The notes: generated by a model not told the origin, from the letters alone. DNA of 10,457 nt from Blastocatellia bacterium (GCA_003175865.1 PSRF01000364.1:1-10457); one strand, 5' to 3'; positions 1 through 7,273 are shown, numbered from the stretch's first letter. Translations and numbers: made by a program.

Positions 1-1331
1 CCGAGGAAGATTGTGGCGAGGATGAATGCTGATGAGAAGAAGTAAGGTGAAGAAACACCGATTGCATCAAAGGACCAGCCAAAAAACAATGGAGCGATGA
101 TTCTCGCCACACCGCCGTAGGTCTGTTGCATTCCCATGTACAACCCACGCTCCCTCGGCGCGATAACTCGCGACAGGAGTGCGGTAACACATGGAAAAGT
201 AAATGCGGTGCCGAGTGGAATCAGTGCAACGCTGAAAGCAAGCATCCACAAGTTGCGCGAAAGTGGCATGCCGACAACACCAGCTGCCAACAATAGCAAC
301 CCAAGTCTTGACAGTTTTGCTTCACCGAGCCAATCGACCGCCCGTCCAAGCAACAGTACCCGTGTGAAAACTGAAATCGAGCCCACGTACATGAAGAAGT
401 AACCGATGGTCTGTTCGGTAACCTGGAAGCGCGCATTCAAAAATAGTGCAAGTACAGAAAAGCTGCCCTGGAAAGCGCCGATCGAGATTGCGTAAATCCA
501 GATTAAGCGCGACGACGGTTCACTCGAATGCGAGATCACGCGCCAGATTGCTTGACGTGAAGTTGGTCGCGGTTCATCTGAGTGTGCGTGTTCCGTTGCA
601 TCGCGAGATTCGGTCAGATAGCGCGCAGCGAATGCCATGTTTATTAAGCAGAGTGCTGCCGCTATCAAACCAGGTGCGGCATGGCCCATCTGTAACGTCA
701 TCGGACCTGGCATCAGGTCGCGTTTGCCGAGCGCAATAGCAAATGATCCGAGCACTGGCCCAAGCGCAACGCCGAGATTGGTTGTAGCAGAAAGCCATCC
801 AAGTGCGCGTGCGCGATCCTGTGGTGGTGTCGAATCCGCGACGTATGCCTGAATTACTCCGACTGTTCCACCGCCTGCCCCCTGCACAATTCGTGAAAGA
901 AAAAGTAGGAGGAGTGAATTAGCAAAACCGAAAATCAGATAAGCGATGCCTGAAGCTCCGAGCGCTATCAGCAGAGTGGGCCGCCGACCGACGCGATCTG
1001 AAAAGCGACCCCACATTGGCGCACTCAGCAGTTGAGCAACGGTGAATGCCGCGACGATAAATCCCGAAATGATCCCGATCCCAAAATGAAAACCAATAAA
1101 GTCAATTCCAGAACCGCCCAGAGTTTTCACGTAGAACGGCAGCAGTGGAATGATCATCAATAGCCCAACCATGTCGATAAAAGCCGTCAACATGAGGGCA
1201 AAGAGCTTTGCTGGGATCTTTCGGACTTCCTTCCACAGAATGTAGAGAAGTCCAAAGGCTATCGCACCAAGCAAAATGCGAACTATGGGTGACTGGAATG
1301 ATTGAGCGATGTTTTGTTGAGCTAACAACAC
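1..1331 (-). CDS. MFS transporter, drug-efflux (DHA1) type, C-terminus off the left edge
   Basis: This reading frame stays open for 443 codons and leaves the window without a stop. It encodes a polytopic inner-membrane protein of the major facilitator superfamily, likely a proton-coupled exporter of small molecules. The motif A loop GRFSDRVGRR lies at residues 108-117 between the second and third canonical helices. The motif B-like RIVQGAGGG is at 147-155, and a motif C-like LGVALGPVLGS is at 186-196. A polar loop at about 248-280 separates the two six-helix halves. The start is taken as GTG at 1331, preceded by purine-rich GGAAAGGCAAGG; TTG follows directly, and the first in-frame ATG is at 1193 (Met47). 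The long start adds a hydrophobic segment (about residues 16-33) before canonical helix 1, which is unusual. TetA-like and Bcr/CflA-like exporters share these motifs, so the substrate cannot be named. Confidence 0.9.
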   Translation of the reverse strand, partial: MLLAQQNIAQSFQSPIVRILLGAIAFGLLYILWKEVRKIPAKLFALMLTAFIDMVGLLMIIPLLPFYVKTLGGSGIDFIGFHFGIGIISGFIVAAFTVAQLLSAPMWGRFSDRVGRRPTLLIALGASGIAYLIFGFANSLLLLFLSRIVQGAGGGTVGVIQAYVADSTPPQDRARALGWLSATTNLGVALGPVLGSFAIALGKRDLMPGPMTLQMGHAAPGLIAAALCLINMAFAARYLTESRDATEHAHSDEPRPTSRQAIWRVISHSSEPSSRLIWIYAISIGAFQGSFSVLALFLNARFQVTEQTIGYFFMYVGSISVFTRVLLLGRAVDWLGEAKLSRLGLLLLAAGVVGMPLSRNLWMLAFSVALIPLGTAFTFPCVTALLSRVIAPRERGLYMGMQQTYGGVARIIAPLFFGWSFDAIGVSSPYFFSSAFILATIFL

Positions 1332-1515
1332 AGGCCACCTTGCCTTTCCGGGCTGGTAGCCATTAATGATGACGCACTCTGCCGAACAACCATTTGAAAA
1401 AGACGAACTCTCTGAAATAAACCGAAGCTGCAACAGATTAACACGGCTGCGACCGAACGTCTTATTCGTGTCGCGGATTTACAAGAAATTGGAATTGACC
1501 TTTGAATGAATTGCA
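1332..1515 (-). promoter_or_regulatory. Non-coding leader upstream of the MFS gene
   Basis: No convincing coding frame is present. On the minus strand this is the leader of the MFS gene. It contains a block (plus-strand 1460-1474, TCTTATTCGTGTCGC) that resembles a block just upstream of the receptor gene (6348-6367). No consensus -35/-10 pair with good spacing was recognised, so the promoter position is not settled. Confidence 0.3.
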
Positions 1516-1833
1516 CAAGCTCTTCTGTCGGACCGCGTACGTCTCGTGCGCTTGCTAGCCACTCAATCGAAAAGATAAGAGCAAGTCAGAAGGGGGCAAG
1601 CGGGCGACGAATTTCAAACCGATATTCGACGAGCGCGCCCCCGGATCTGATCCCAAACAGAAATGTGCCTTAAGAGTTAATCCTCAGCTGATGAACTGTG
1701 CGAGTGAGGCGGGGGCGCGCTAGTTCAATGTTGACTTTGTCGAATTAATGCGCCCGCTTCCTGACTTGCTCTGATCTTTGAGCTGAGTGGCTAGCAAGCG
1801 CACGAGACGTACGCGGTCCGACAGAAGAGCTTG
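1516..1833. repeat. Large nested inverted repeat, about 318 bp, with 50-bp perfect outer arms
   Basis: Bases 1516-1565 are the exact reverse complement of 1784-1833 (50 of 50 by hand comparison). The similarity continues inward in imperfect form. A 12-bp match pairs 1578-1589 with 1761-1772, a 9-bp match pairs 1598-1606 with 1751-1759, and an 11-bp GC-rich match pairs 1633-1643 with 1710-1720. About 66 unpaired bases (1644-1709) form the centre. The whole thing can be read as one long hairpin or as two oppositely oriented copies of a repeat of about 125 bp. No coding frame, transposase fragment or clear flanking target duplication was seen. It lies between the stop of the TPR gene and the leader of the MFS gene, so a read-through transcript would carry a very long RNA stem. 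MITE-like element, relic of an insertion sequence, or a genome-wide palindromic repeat are all possible. Confidence 0.9.
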
Positions 1834-1878
1834 AGTGATTTATCGAGAGACTTTACTAAAGAGCGAGGTTGGCTAAGG

Positions 1879-2907
1879 TCAATGATGGGCGGTTGCTTTT
1901 CGAAGCTTGTCGACAACTGCTCGTGTCTCTTCAGCAAACTGGCCTTTCGGATCGAGGCGCAAATATTCGTCAAACTCAACAAGTGCATCGGTCGGACGCG
2001 AAGCGCGCAGCAACAGATTTCCTTTAAGTAGATGCGCCGTCGACAGGTCCGGATTAATTTGCAGGGCCAGTTTCACTTGTTCGTAAGACTTCTCAAGAAC
2101 TGGTCGGGCAGTGGCGACATCCTTAGTAGTTCGAACCTTTTCCCAGTAAACACGAGCGAGATTCAGGTGACCAAGATAGGAGTGTGAATCGATTTGTAAT
2201 CCCTGAAGAAGCATACGCTCGGCGTCCTCGGTTTTGTTTTGACGCAGATAAATCTCGCCAAGAGCAAACAGGGCGTTAGCGGCCTTGGGATCAAATTCCA
2301 GTGTAGCTTTGAGCGTGCGCTCCGCATTGTCCCATTGCCCGAGATCCATGAACGCAGCGCCAAGTTTCAGTCTTGCTTCAACGAAACGCGGATAGATCTC
2401 TACTGCTCTTTGGAAGTGTCGTGCTGCTTCATCGATCTTCGCCGCATCGAGTGCTTCGACACCCTTGTCGAATTCCTTCTGGGCGGCAGCGGGAATACTA
2501 GCGTCGACACCACCCTTTGCTGCTTTGACAGGTGCACCTGAGTTATCGCGAGTCAACTGGAGGATTACATATCCACTTGTCGAAGTTTGTAGATCCACCC
2601 GCTGTGAGTTGTCGACGTAGCCAGACTGATGAACTATGACCTCATATTGAGCTGGTGACAGACCGCTGAATCGGAACTTTCCAGAGCGATCGGTAAAAGC
2701 CTCCATCAACGAACCGCCACTTTCGTAACTCTCCAACCGAACGAGAACGTTTTCGGCGGGAGCACCGCCTTCGGCGAACCGGACTTGCCCGTGAATTTCC
2801 AGGCTAATTCCTGTGGGCGGTGTGTTCTGAACCTGAGCGAGGCCGACGACGTGGCAGACGGCTATTGCAAACACAGTATGGAGCAAGGGGGATTTGAAGC
2901 AAGACAT
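1879..2907 (-). CDS. Secreted TPR protein with N-terminal carboxypeptidase-regulatory-like domain
   Basis: The 342-residue product starts with a probable Sec signal peptide (MSCFKSPLLHTVFAIAVCHV), with cleavage likely after GLA at residue 24. No lipobox is present. Residues about 39-118 form a beta-sandwich of the carboxypeptidase-regulatory-like/DUF4198-type class, with the FTDRSGKFRFSGLSPAQYEV core. Residues about 140-321 hold roughly five tetratricopeptide repeats, for example the one containing ARLKLGAAFMDLGQWDNAER. TPR arrays bind peptides or partner proteins, so the likely place is the periplasm and the likely role is scaffolding. The gene sits 119 bp downstream of the receptor gene, whose product begins with a domain of the same class, which suggests a shared job. 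The frame remains open to ATG 2958 (17 more residues), but neither start has a strong Shine-Dalgarno site; the internal start is chosen because it gives a normal signal peptide. Confidence 0.88.
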   Translation of the reverse strand: MSCFKSPLLHTVFAIAVCHVVGLAQVQNTPPTGISLEIHGQVRFAEGGAPAENVLVRLESYESGGSLMEAFTDRSGKFRFSGLSPAQYEVIVHQSGYVDNSQRVDLQTSTSGYVILQLTRDNSGAPVKAAKGGVDASIPAAAQKEFDKGVEALDAAKIDEAARHFQRAVEIYPRFVEARLKLGAAFMDLGQWDNAERTLKATLEFDPKAANALFALGEIYLRQNKTEDAERMLLQGLQIDSHSYLGHLNLARVYWEKVRTTKDVATARPVLEKSYEQVKLALQINPDLSTAHLLKGNLLLRASRPTDALVEFDEYLRLDPKGQFAEETRAVVDKLRKATAHH

Positions 2908-2973
2908 GGCGCGTTTCCGAAGAGCGGGAATGAGTGAAGCGTTTCGTAGCGCGCACATATTACTGCAAGAAAG

Positions 2974-3001
2974 ATAGGGAGGGAATGTTTTCCCTCCCTA
3001 T
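2974..3001 (-). terminator. Hairpin after the receptor gene: terminator or attenuator
   Basis: A perfect 12-bp stem (2974-2985 with 2990-3001) closes a 4-base loop. It starts 25 bp beyond the receptor stop codon. On the minus strand the stem is followed by CTTTCTTGC, a pyrimidine-rich but imperfect U tract. This suits partial termination between receptor and TPR gene. The stem also ends only 66 bp before the chosen TPR start, so it may tune the ratio of the two products or protect the receptor mRNA 3' end. Confidence 0.65.
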
Positions 3002-3026
3002 TTAACAACCATGCACCCAATTCGTT

Positions 3027-6000
3027 CTAAAACTCGAAGCGAGTTCCCAAACGGAATGAGAATGGCAAGTGATAACCAGCCGTCAGGTTGATGATCGACG
3101 GCTGCAGGAAGTCGGGATTGTTAGCGCCGAGATCCAACTGTCGGAACATGTCGGGAAGTCGGAGTTTGCGACTGTTCGTGACGTTGAAGAAATCGGCGAT
3201 GAAGCTCATCTTCATATGTTCGTTGATTACCCATGGATAGTCAGCGTGAAGATCCAATTGGCTGAAGAACGGCGTGCGACCAAGTTTGCCGCGCCCACCA
3301 ACCGGTACTTCACCTGCATTCAGGTAAACCGGGTGCGGCAGAAACTCGCTGATTGGAACCCCGGATTCCATGTGGAATCCAGCGCCGAGATTCAGGCCGT
3401 TCAGGAAATGTGCTTTCAAGAGGTTCCGTTCCTTACTGAAGGTGTAGTTACCATAGATGTTGGAGATAAAACGCCTATCAGTATTTAACGGTCCGATGGC
3501 GAATTGATCGCCGAGCAGGTTGAACTGACCCGCGGTGAAGTCAAACAGCGAGCTGATGCCCGGATCGGTTTGACCGTTATCGTTGCGGAGATGGCCTTCA
3601 TAGTTTCCGCGCAATGAAGCGATCCGGAAGTTTGAAAGCAGCTGCCAGTTATTCGAGAAGCGTTTGTTGAGTTCAAGTTCGAAGGCTTTGTACTTTCGAC
3701 GTGGATCCGCAAATCCGTCGGGTACTCCGTCCGGTACATTTATTGAGCCACCGGTAACCGGATTGATTCCCTTCGAACCGAAACAAACGTTTGAGATCGG
3801 AGCACCTGTTACTGGATCGTCAACTTCAGTGGAAATGCCGGAATCACAACCTGCTGGCGGCGTACCCCCGATAGGGAATGCAAACTGTAGCAGGTTAGTT
3901 GCTGCATCAAGACGACTACTCGGGTTCCCGATGAAGAAGGTCTGCCCAATGCCCGCAAGGGCGGCCTCAGGTGAAAGAACAGCCATGTCCTCGATGACGC
4001 GTTTTAAGTTTCGATATTGGTACCGCGCTGACAACACAAAGTTGTGCGGTAGTTGGAAGTCAGCTCCAATGATGTGTTCATCCTGGTAGCCCAGCTTTGT
4101 CCCGGCAGTCACTGCACTAATATCTGAGGCGGAAACAGTAATCGCGTTCGACAATCCTCCAGCTGCACTTGTTCCGCTCAGCAGATGAGCAGCATCGATT
4201 ACTGGTATTGGAGCGCCGAACTGATCAAGAGTTACGATTCGTTGTCCCGCCGCATTGACAGTGAATGCAGGTGCGAAACGTGCGCCTGTGAAATCAAGCT
4301 CCTGCGACAGTGAACGTTCAGCAGCATCAAGTGGTAGATACTCAAAGAAGCGCCCATAGTTGTAGTAGATCTTGATCTTGCCGTTACCAGTTGGATCGAA
4401 AGTCGCACCCAACCGAGGTGCCCATTGATCGGTAAAGCTGTAGCCATAACGGCTGCCGTTTTGTAGTTGACTACCGATGATCCGCTCCTGTTCCATGCGT
4501 AAGCCAAGAAGCGCCGTGATGTGTTTATTAATACGCCACGTGTCTTGGACATACCCGGCGTTGTAGTTCGATCGCGTATCGAAGTTTGGTGGACCAAACT
4601 CACCGCGAAATACCTGGAGCGAAACCGGTGTCAAATTGCCGCGAACGTTGAAGAGTGGACACAGTGTGCAGGTGGTAGATTGTGATCGCAGACGGAACTG
4701 CACATTGAACTGCTGGCCAACTGCAAACGCGGGTATCCCAAGATCATCAGCGGGTGTGCCGATAGCGTTCGTAGAAGGAATCGGATAACGAGGTCCACTC
4801 CGTTCCCGTGACCCTGAATAAGATGAACGTTGATATGTGTAACCAACGCCCACCGTGTGTTGTCCAAACTTGTTCCAGATCTTCACGGTATTGACGTCCC
4901 ACTTCCAATTCTTGCTGACAGTCGGCTCGAAGAAGCCACGACCTACAGCGGTGTAGTTGCCACGAATTGGATCGATCGGAAGTCGAATGGCGATTTGGTT
5001 GATGTCTGCGAAACCACTCTCATCGAAACGACTTCGACCCTGGCTGAACGATGAATTCAAAGTCCAGGTCGGCGACAGCGAACCGTTGTAACGTACGGCC
5101 CAATTGCGTGTGCCGTAGTCGAGAACACTGTCGGCTGTCGTGTTGTCGATGTTCAAGAAAGCGAAAGAAGAGAGGTTCGTTTTTGTTGGGTCGCCAAAAA
5201 TCGAAAACGTCACCTGGTGATTTGGATTGATTACGTAGTCAACTTTGCCTGCATAGTTGTATGTGCGATATCGGCGAGCAAACTGCCCACGCAACAGGAA
5301 CAGCCCGGAGTTCACGATTGATTCGTTACCGGCGGCTATGTCCGCGGCATTAGCCTGAACGCCTTGCACGACCTCTCTTCGGACCGTCGGGTTGAAGGAA
5401 CCGAAAAAGAAAAGGTGGTCCTTGAATCCCGGTACATATCCACCTATATCGGAACCCACATCGTAATTTTCTTCGTGCAACAGTTTGCCTTGCTTGTTGA
5501 CGCGTAGGTCATCTGCCTGACGTCGTGTTGCTTCGAAAGCTTTCGGCTTCGCAAAGGCGTAGATTGAACCGTGATAAGCGTTCCCGCCTGACTGAGTAAT
5601 AATGTTGATGATGCCACCTTCTGATTGGCCATACTGCGGCTCAAAACCGCCGGTCTTCACCTGAACCTCTTTAATGAATGAGGTGTTGATGCCGGTGCCG
5701 AGTGCTCCATATGAACGTGAGAAGGTGCCGATACCACCAAATGCAGAGTTGGTGATATTCACGCCATCAGCGACGTAAAGATTGTCGAGCGCTGAACCAC
5801 CAGCGATCGACGGATTATCGCGTCCACCGTTTATGCTGTCTGATGCTCCTGGGGATAAGTAGAAGAGACTTGAGACCTGCCGTTGGACAGGAACGTTCTG
5901 GAAAAGTTGATCGTTAAGATTCTGTCCTGTTGCTGTGCTTTGCTGATCGATTCCGCCAACATTTGCGGTTACATCAACAGTTGCCGAAATCTCGCCCGGC

Positions 6001-6323
6001 TCAAGCTTCAGGTTCAGGCTCGATTCGCGACCGACATTTACGGTCACATTGTTTGCGACTGCGGTTTTGAATCCAGACTGTTCCACTCGGACTGTGTAAG
6101 TGCCAGGGTCCAAGTTCTCGATTCTAAACACGCCATTATCATTTGTTGCTTCAGTCCGTTCTCCTGTTCGACCGATGACGGTCACCTTGGCTCCCGGCAC
6201 CGCAGCACCGGTTGCGTCGGTTACAGTGCCACCGATAAAGCCCTTAGTTTGAACGTCCTGCGCGAAAGCCGTCGAAAATACTGAACCGACGCATAGGGTA
6301 ATCACTAACGCGAGTGTTCTCAT
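3027..6323 (-). CDS. Oar-like TonB-dependent outer-membrane receptor
   Basis: The 1098-residue product has a signal peptide with cleavage likely after AFA at residue 21. A carboxypeptidase-regulatory-like domain follows at about 27-110 (GGTVTDATGAAVPGAKVTV, then FRIENLDPGTYTVRVEQSGF). Next comes a plug domain at about 125-250 with NVPVQRQV, a DNLYVADGVNIT segment at 180-191 and the EGGIINIITQSGGN motif at 235-248. The rest is a long 22-strand-type barrel ending in Phe, as outer-membrane proteins need for BAM recognition. The start ATG is well supported by AAAGGAAGA at 6331-6339. The architecture matches the Oar/acidobacterial TonB-dependent transporter-like family, whose members take up large or complexed substrates with energy from TonB-ExbBD. 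No clear TonB box was seen. Cysteine pairs C552/C555 and C826/C847 in the barrel region may form disulphides. The substrate is unknown; nothing next to it is a SusD homologue. Confidence 0.93.
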   Translation of the reverse strand: MRTLALVITLCVGSVFSTAFAQDVQTKGFIGGTVTDATGAAVPGAKVTVIGRTGERTEATNDNGVFRIENLDPGTYTVRVEQSGFKTAVANNVTVNVGRESSLNLKLEPGEISATVDVTANVGGIDQQSTATGQNLNDQLFQNVPVQRQVSSLFYLSPGASDSINGGRDNPSIAGGSALDNLYVADGVNITNSAFGGIGTFSRSYGALGTGINTSFIKEVQVKTGGFEPQYGQSEGGIINIITQSGGNAYHGSIYAFAKPKAFEATRRQADDLRVNKQGKLLHEENYDVGSDIGGYVPGFKDHLFFFGSFNPTVRREVVQGVQANAADIAAGNESIVNSGLFLLRGQFARRYRTYNYAGKVDYVINPNHQVTFSIFGDPTKTNLSSFAFLNIDNTTADSVLDYGTRNWAVRYNGSLSPTWTLNSSFSQGRSRFDESGFADINQIAIRLPIDPIRGNYTAVGRGFFEPTVSKNWKWDVNTVKIWNKFGQHTVGVGYTYQRSSYSGSRERSGPRYPIPSTNAIGTPADDLGIPAFAVGQQFNVQFRLRSQSTTCTLCPLFNVRGNLTPVSLQVFRGEFGPPNFDTRSNYNAGYVQDTWRINKHITALLGLRMEQERIIGSQLQNGSRYGYSFTDQWAPRLGATFDPTGNGKIKIYYNYGRFFEYLPLDAAERSLSQELDFTGARFAPAFTVNAAGQRIVTLDQFGAPIPVIDAAHLLSGTSAAGGLSNAITVSASDISAVTAGTKLGYQDEHIIGADFQLPHNFVLSARYQYRNLKRVIEDMAVLSPEAALAGIGQTFFIGNPSSRLDAATNLLQFAFPIGGTPPAGCDSGISTEVDDPVTGAPISNVCFGSKGINPVTGGSINVPDGVPDGFADPRRKYKAFELELNKRFSNNWQLLSNFRIASLRGNYEGHLRNDNGQTDPGISSLFDFTAGQFNLLGDQFAIGPLNTDRRFISNIYGNYTFSKERNLLKAHFLNGLNLGAGFHMESGVPISEFLPHPVYLNAGEVPVGGRGKLGRTPFFSQLDLHADYPWVINEHMKMSFIADFFNVTNSRKLRLPDMFRQLDLGANNPDFLQPSIINLTAGYHLPFSFRLGTRFEF

Positions 6324-6330
6324 CCCTGTA

Positions 6331-6339
6331 TCTTCCTTT
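6331..6339 (-). promoter_or_regulatory. Shine-Dalgarno site of the receptor gene
   Basis: On the minus strand AAAGGAAGA lies 7 bases before the ATG at 6323. It is the clearest ribosome binding site among the minus-strand genes here and fixes the receptor start. Confidence 0.7.
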
Positions 6340-6486
6340 CAAAAAGTTCTTATTCGTCGTGTGTCGCTAATCCCAGGGAGTCAATCAACGCACACGTACT
6401 CCATCTTTCACAGAGCTGTTGCAGCGTGAGCCGCCCACTATTCTTCGACTACATCACATGTTGCTAGCTCTCGTGCACAGTTGAAG

Positions 6487-6503
6487 AAGCAACGACGGTG
6501 CCT
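6487..6503 (-). promoter_or_regulatory. Sigma-54-like -24/-12 promoter of the receptor gene
   Basis: The minus-strand sequence AGGCACCGTCGTTGCTT matches the sigma-54 consensus TGGCAC-N5-TTGC at every conserved base but the first, with the diagnostic GG and GC exactly 10 bases apart (6501-6502 and 6489-6490). Transcription would start near 6477, leaving a leader of about 150 bases before the receptor ATG. The gene upstream encodes a Fis-type helix-turn-helix of the kind found at the C-terminus of sigma-54 activators. No good sigma-70 pair was found in the same interval, though TTGACT (minus strand, near 6380) is a possible isolated -35. Confidence 0.5.
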
Positions 6504-6530
6504 TCGTATTCAGACGAATTCCGATAATGT

Positions 6531-6547
6531 GGAAATACGCATTTTCC
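6531..6547 (-). promoter_or_regulatory. Interrupted palindrome, possible operator
   Basis: GGAAA-N7-TTTCC lies 28 bp upstream of the sigma-54-like element on the minus strand. Five of the eight half-site positions pair. It could bind a dimeric regulator. Activator sites for sigma-54 promoters usually lie further upstream (about 80-150 bp), so this may instead be a repressor or accessory site, or chance. The rest of the 6324-6679 gap shows no coding frame and no other recognised site. Confidence 0.25.
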
Positions 6548-6679
6548 GTAGCGATTCCGAGAGGTGAGATTCGAGTGTGGCTTTATGTCCCTGAGGTATC
6601 GTGTGGACTGTTTGATTAATCGTAGACCAGCGATCCAAAGCTTCGGTTTTTTCCAAATTCGTATAGTTTCACGAGGCTG

Positions 6680-7036
6680 TTACTTCGTTACCTTTTCTTT
6701 ACGTAAGCCCGTTGCGACGAACCGAGCAGCGTGATTCTGATCAACTCCCTTGACGGTTTTGGCTTCGCGTATCCACGGAAGCGAGTTAACTCCGTAGTGT
6801 TTCATCTTTGCGTTTAGAGTCGTTGGATTGATGCGAAGATGTTTTGCGGCCTGCGTCTGATTCCCATGCGCCGCTCGCAAGGCTGATCTAATCAAGCCGA
6901 TTTCAAATCGCTCGACTTCTCGATAGAAGTCAATTCCACGTGTTGTCAGTTGGACCTCTTCCGAAGAGATTTGTTCATGACTTGCGGCGAGATCAGATTT
7001 GAGCTGTTGAATCTGGCGCGAGAGTTCGGTGACCAA
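6680..7036 (-). CDS. Small Fis-type (HTH_8) DNA-binding regulator
   Basis: As a continuous frame with a TTG start, this gives 118 residues. The N-terminal part (about 1-30) has a heptad pattern of Leu/Ile (ELSRQIQQLKSDLAA) suggesting a coiled-coil dimer. Residues 42-83 form a Fis-type helix-turn-helix, with the second and third helices in NQTQAAKHLRINPTTLNAKM. This resembles the C-terminal DNA-binding module of NtrC-family activators. It has no AAA+ ATPase and no receiver domain, so it cannot itself drive sigma-54 open-complex formation. The TTG has no Shine-Dalgarno site, and the coiled-coil pattern clearly continues upstream of it (TRFDELAALV) to a TAG at 7088-7090. The true N-terminus is therefore probably encoded in a different frame (see 7081-7173). 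It is transcribed toward the receptor gene, 356 bp away, and is the obvious candidate for its regulator. Confidence 0.75.
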   Translation of the reverse strand: MVTELSRQIQQLKSDLAASHEQISSEEVQLTTRGIDFYREVERFEIGLIRSALRAAHGNQTQAAKHLRINPTTLNAKMKHYGVNSLPWIREAKTVKGVDQNHAARFVATGLRKEKVTK

Positions 7037-7080
7037 CGCTGCCAGTTCATCAAAGCGAGTAGCAAATGTCTCGGTGTGGC

Positions 7081-7173
7081 TTTTTGTCTATCTGATCGTC
7101 TTGAGACCATGGAAGTCGAGCGAGTATGCGTCGCCGTGCGTATAGATTCTTGCTCATATGTAATGCTTTTCAT
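7081..7173 (-). other. Probable displaced 5' part of the regulator gene, separated by a frameshift
   Basis: An ATG at 7173 opens a frame reading MKSITYEQESIRTATHTRST and on to RRSDRQK. At the T5 run 7081-7085 (A5 on the coding strand), one extra base, or a -1 slip at CAA AAA, would join it to the regulator frame as RQKSHTETFATRFDELAAL. The combined product would be about 149 residues with an ATG start. A near-consensus -10 (CATAAT at 7180-7185) would place the transcript start almost at this ATG, so a leaderless message is possible. The explanation could be recoding, a true mutation, or a homopolymer sequencing error. The alternative is that this stretch is simply non-coding. Confidence 0.45.
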
Positions 7174-7273
7174 TTCTTGATTATGACTGGAATTGTCGAA
7201 CCAGTTAGATGTTGTTTCAGTTCGTTTGGTTACTTTGATTGTGTCGATGCACTAAGGAACTCTTTGAGGAACT

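Noticed and set aside
1516..1833. Inverted repeat as a simple bidirectional rho-independent terminator
   Set aside because: Arms of 50 to 125 bp with a 66-base centre and no U tract are far larger than a terminator, and the flanking genes are not convergent.
1791..2031. Short opposing frames across the end of the inverted repeat and the TPR gene 3' end
   Set aside because: They overlap the TPR coding region or the repeat arm, lack ribosome binding sites and have no recognisable motif.
3069..3488. Open frame of 139 codons on the plus strand opposite the receptor gene
   Set aside because: It is antisense to a clearly coding barrel region, shows no family features and reflects codon bias of the real gene.
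3664..4089. Open frame of 141 codons on the plus strand opposite the receptor gene
   Set aside because: Same reason: shadow of the receptor frame, low-complexity Ser/Pro/Gly content with no recognisable domain.
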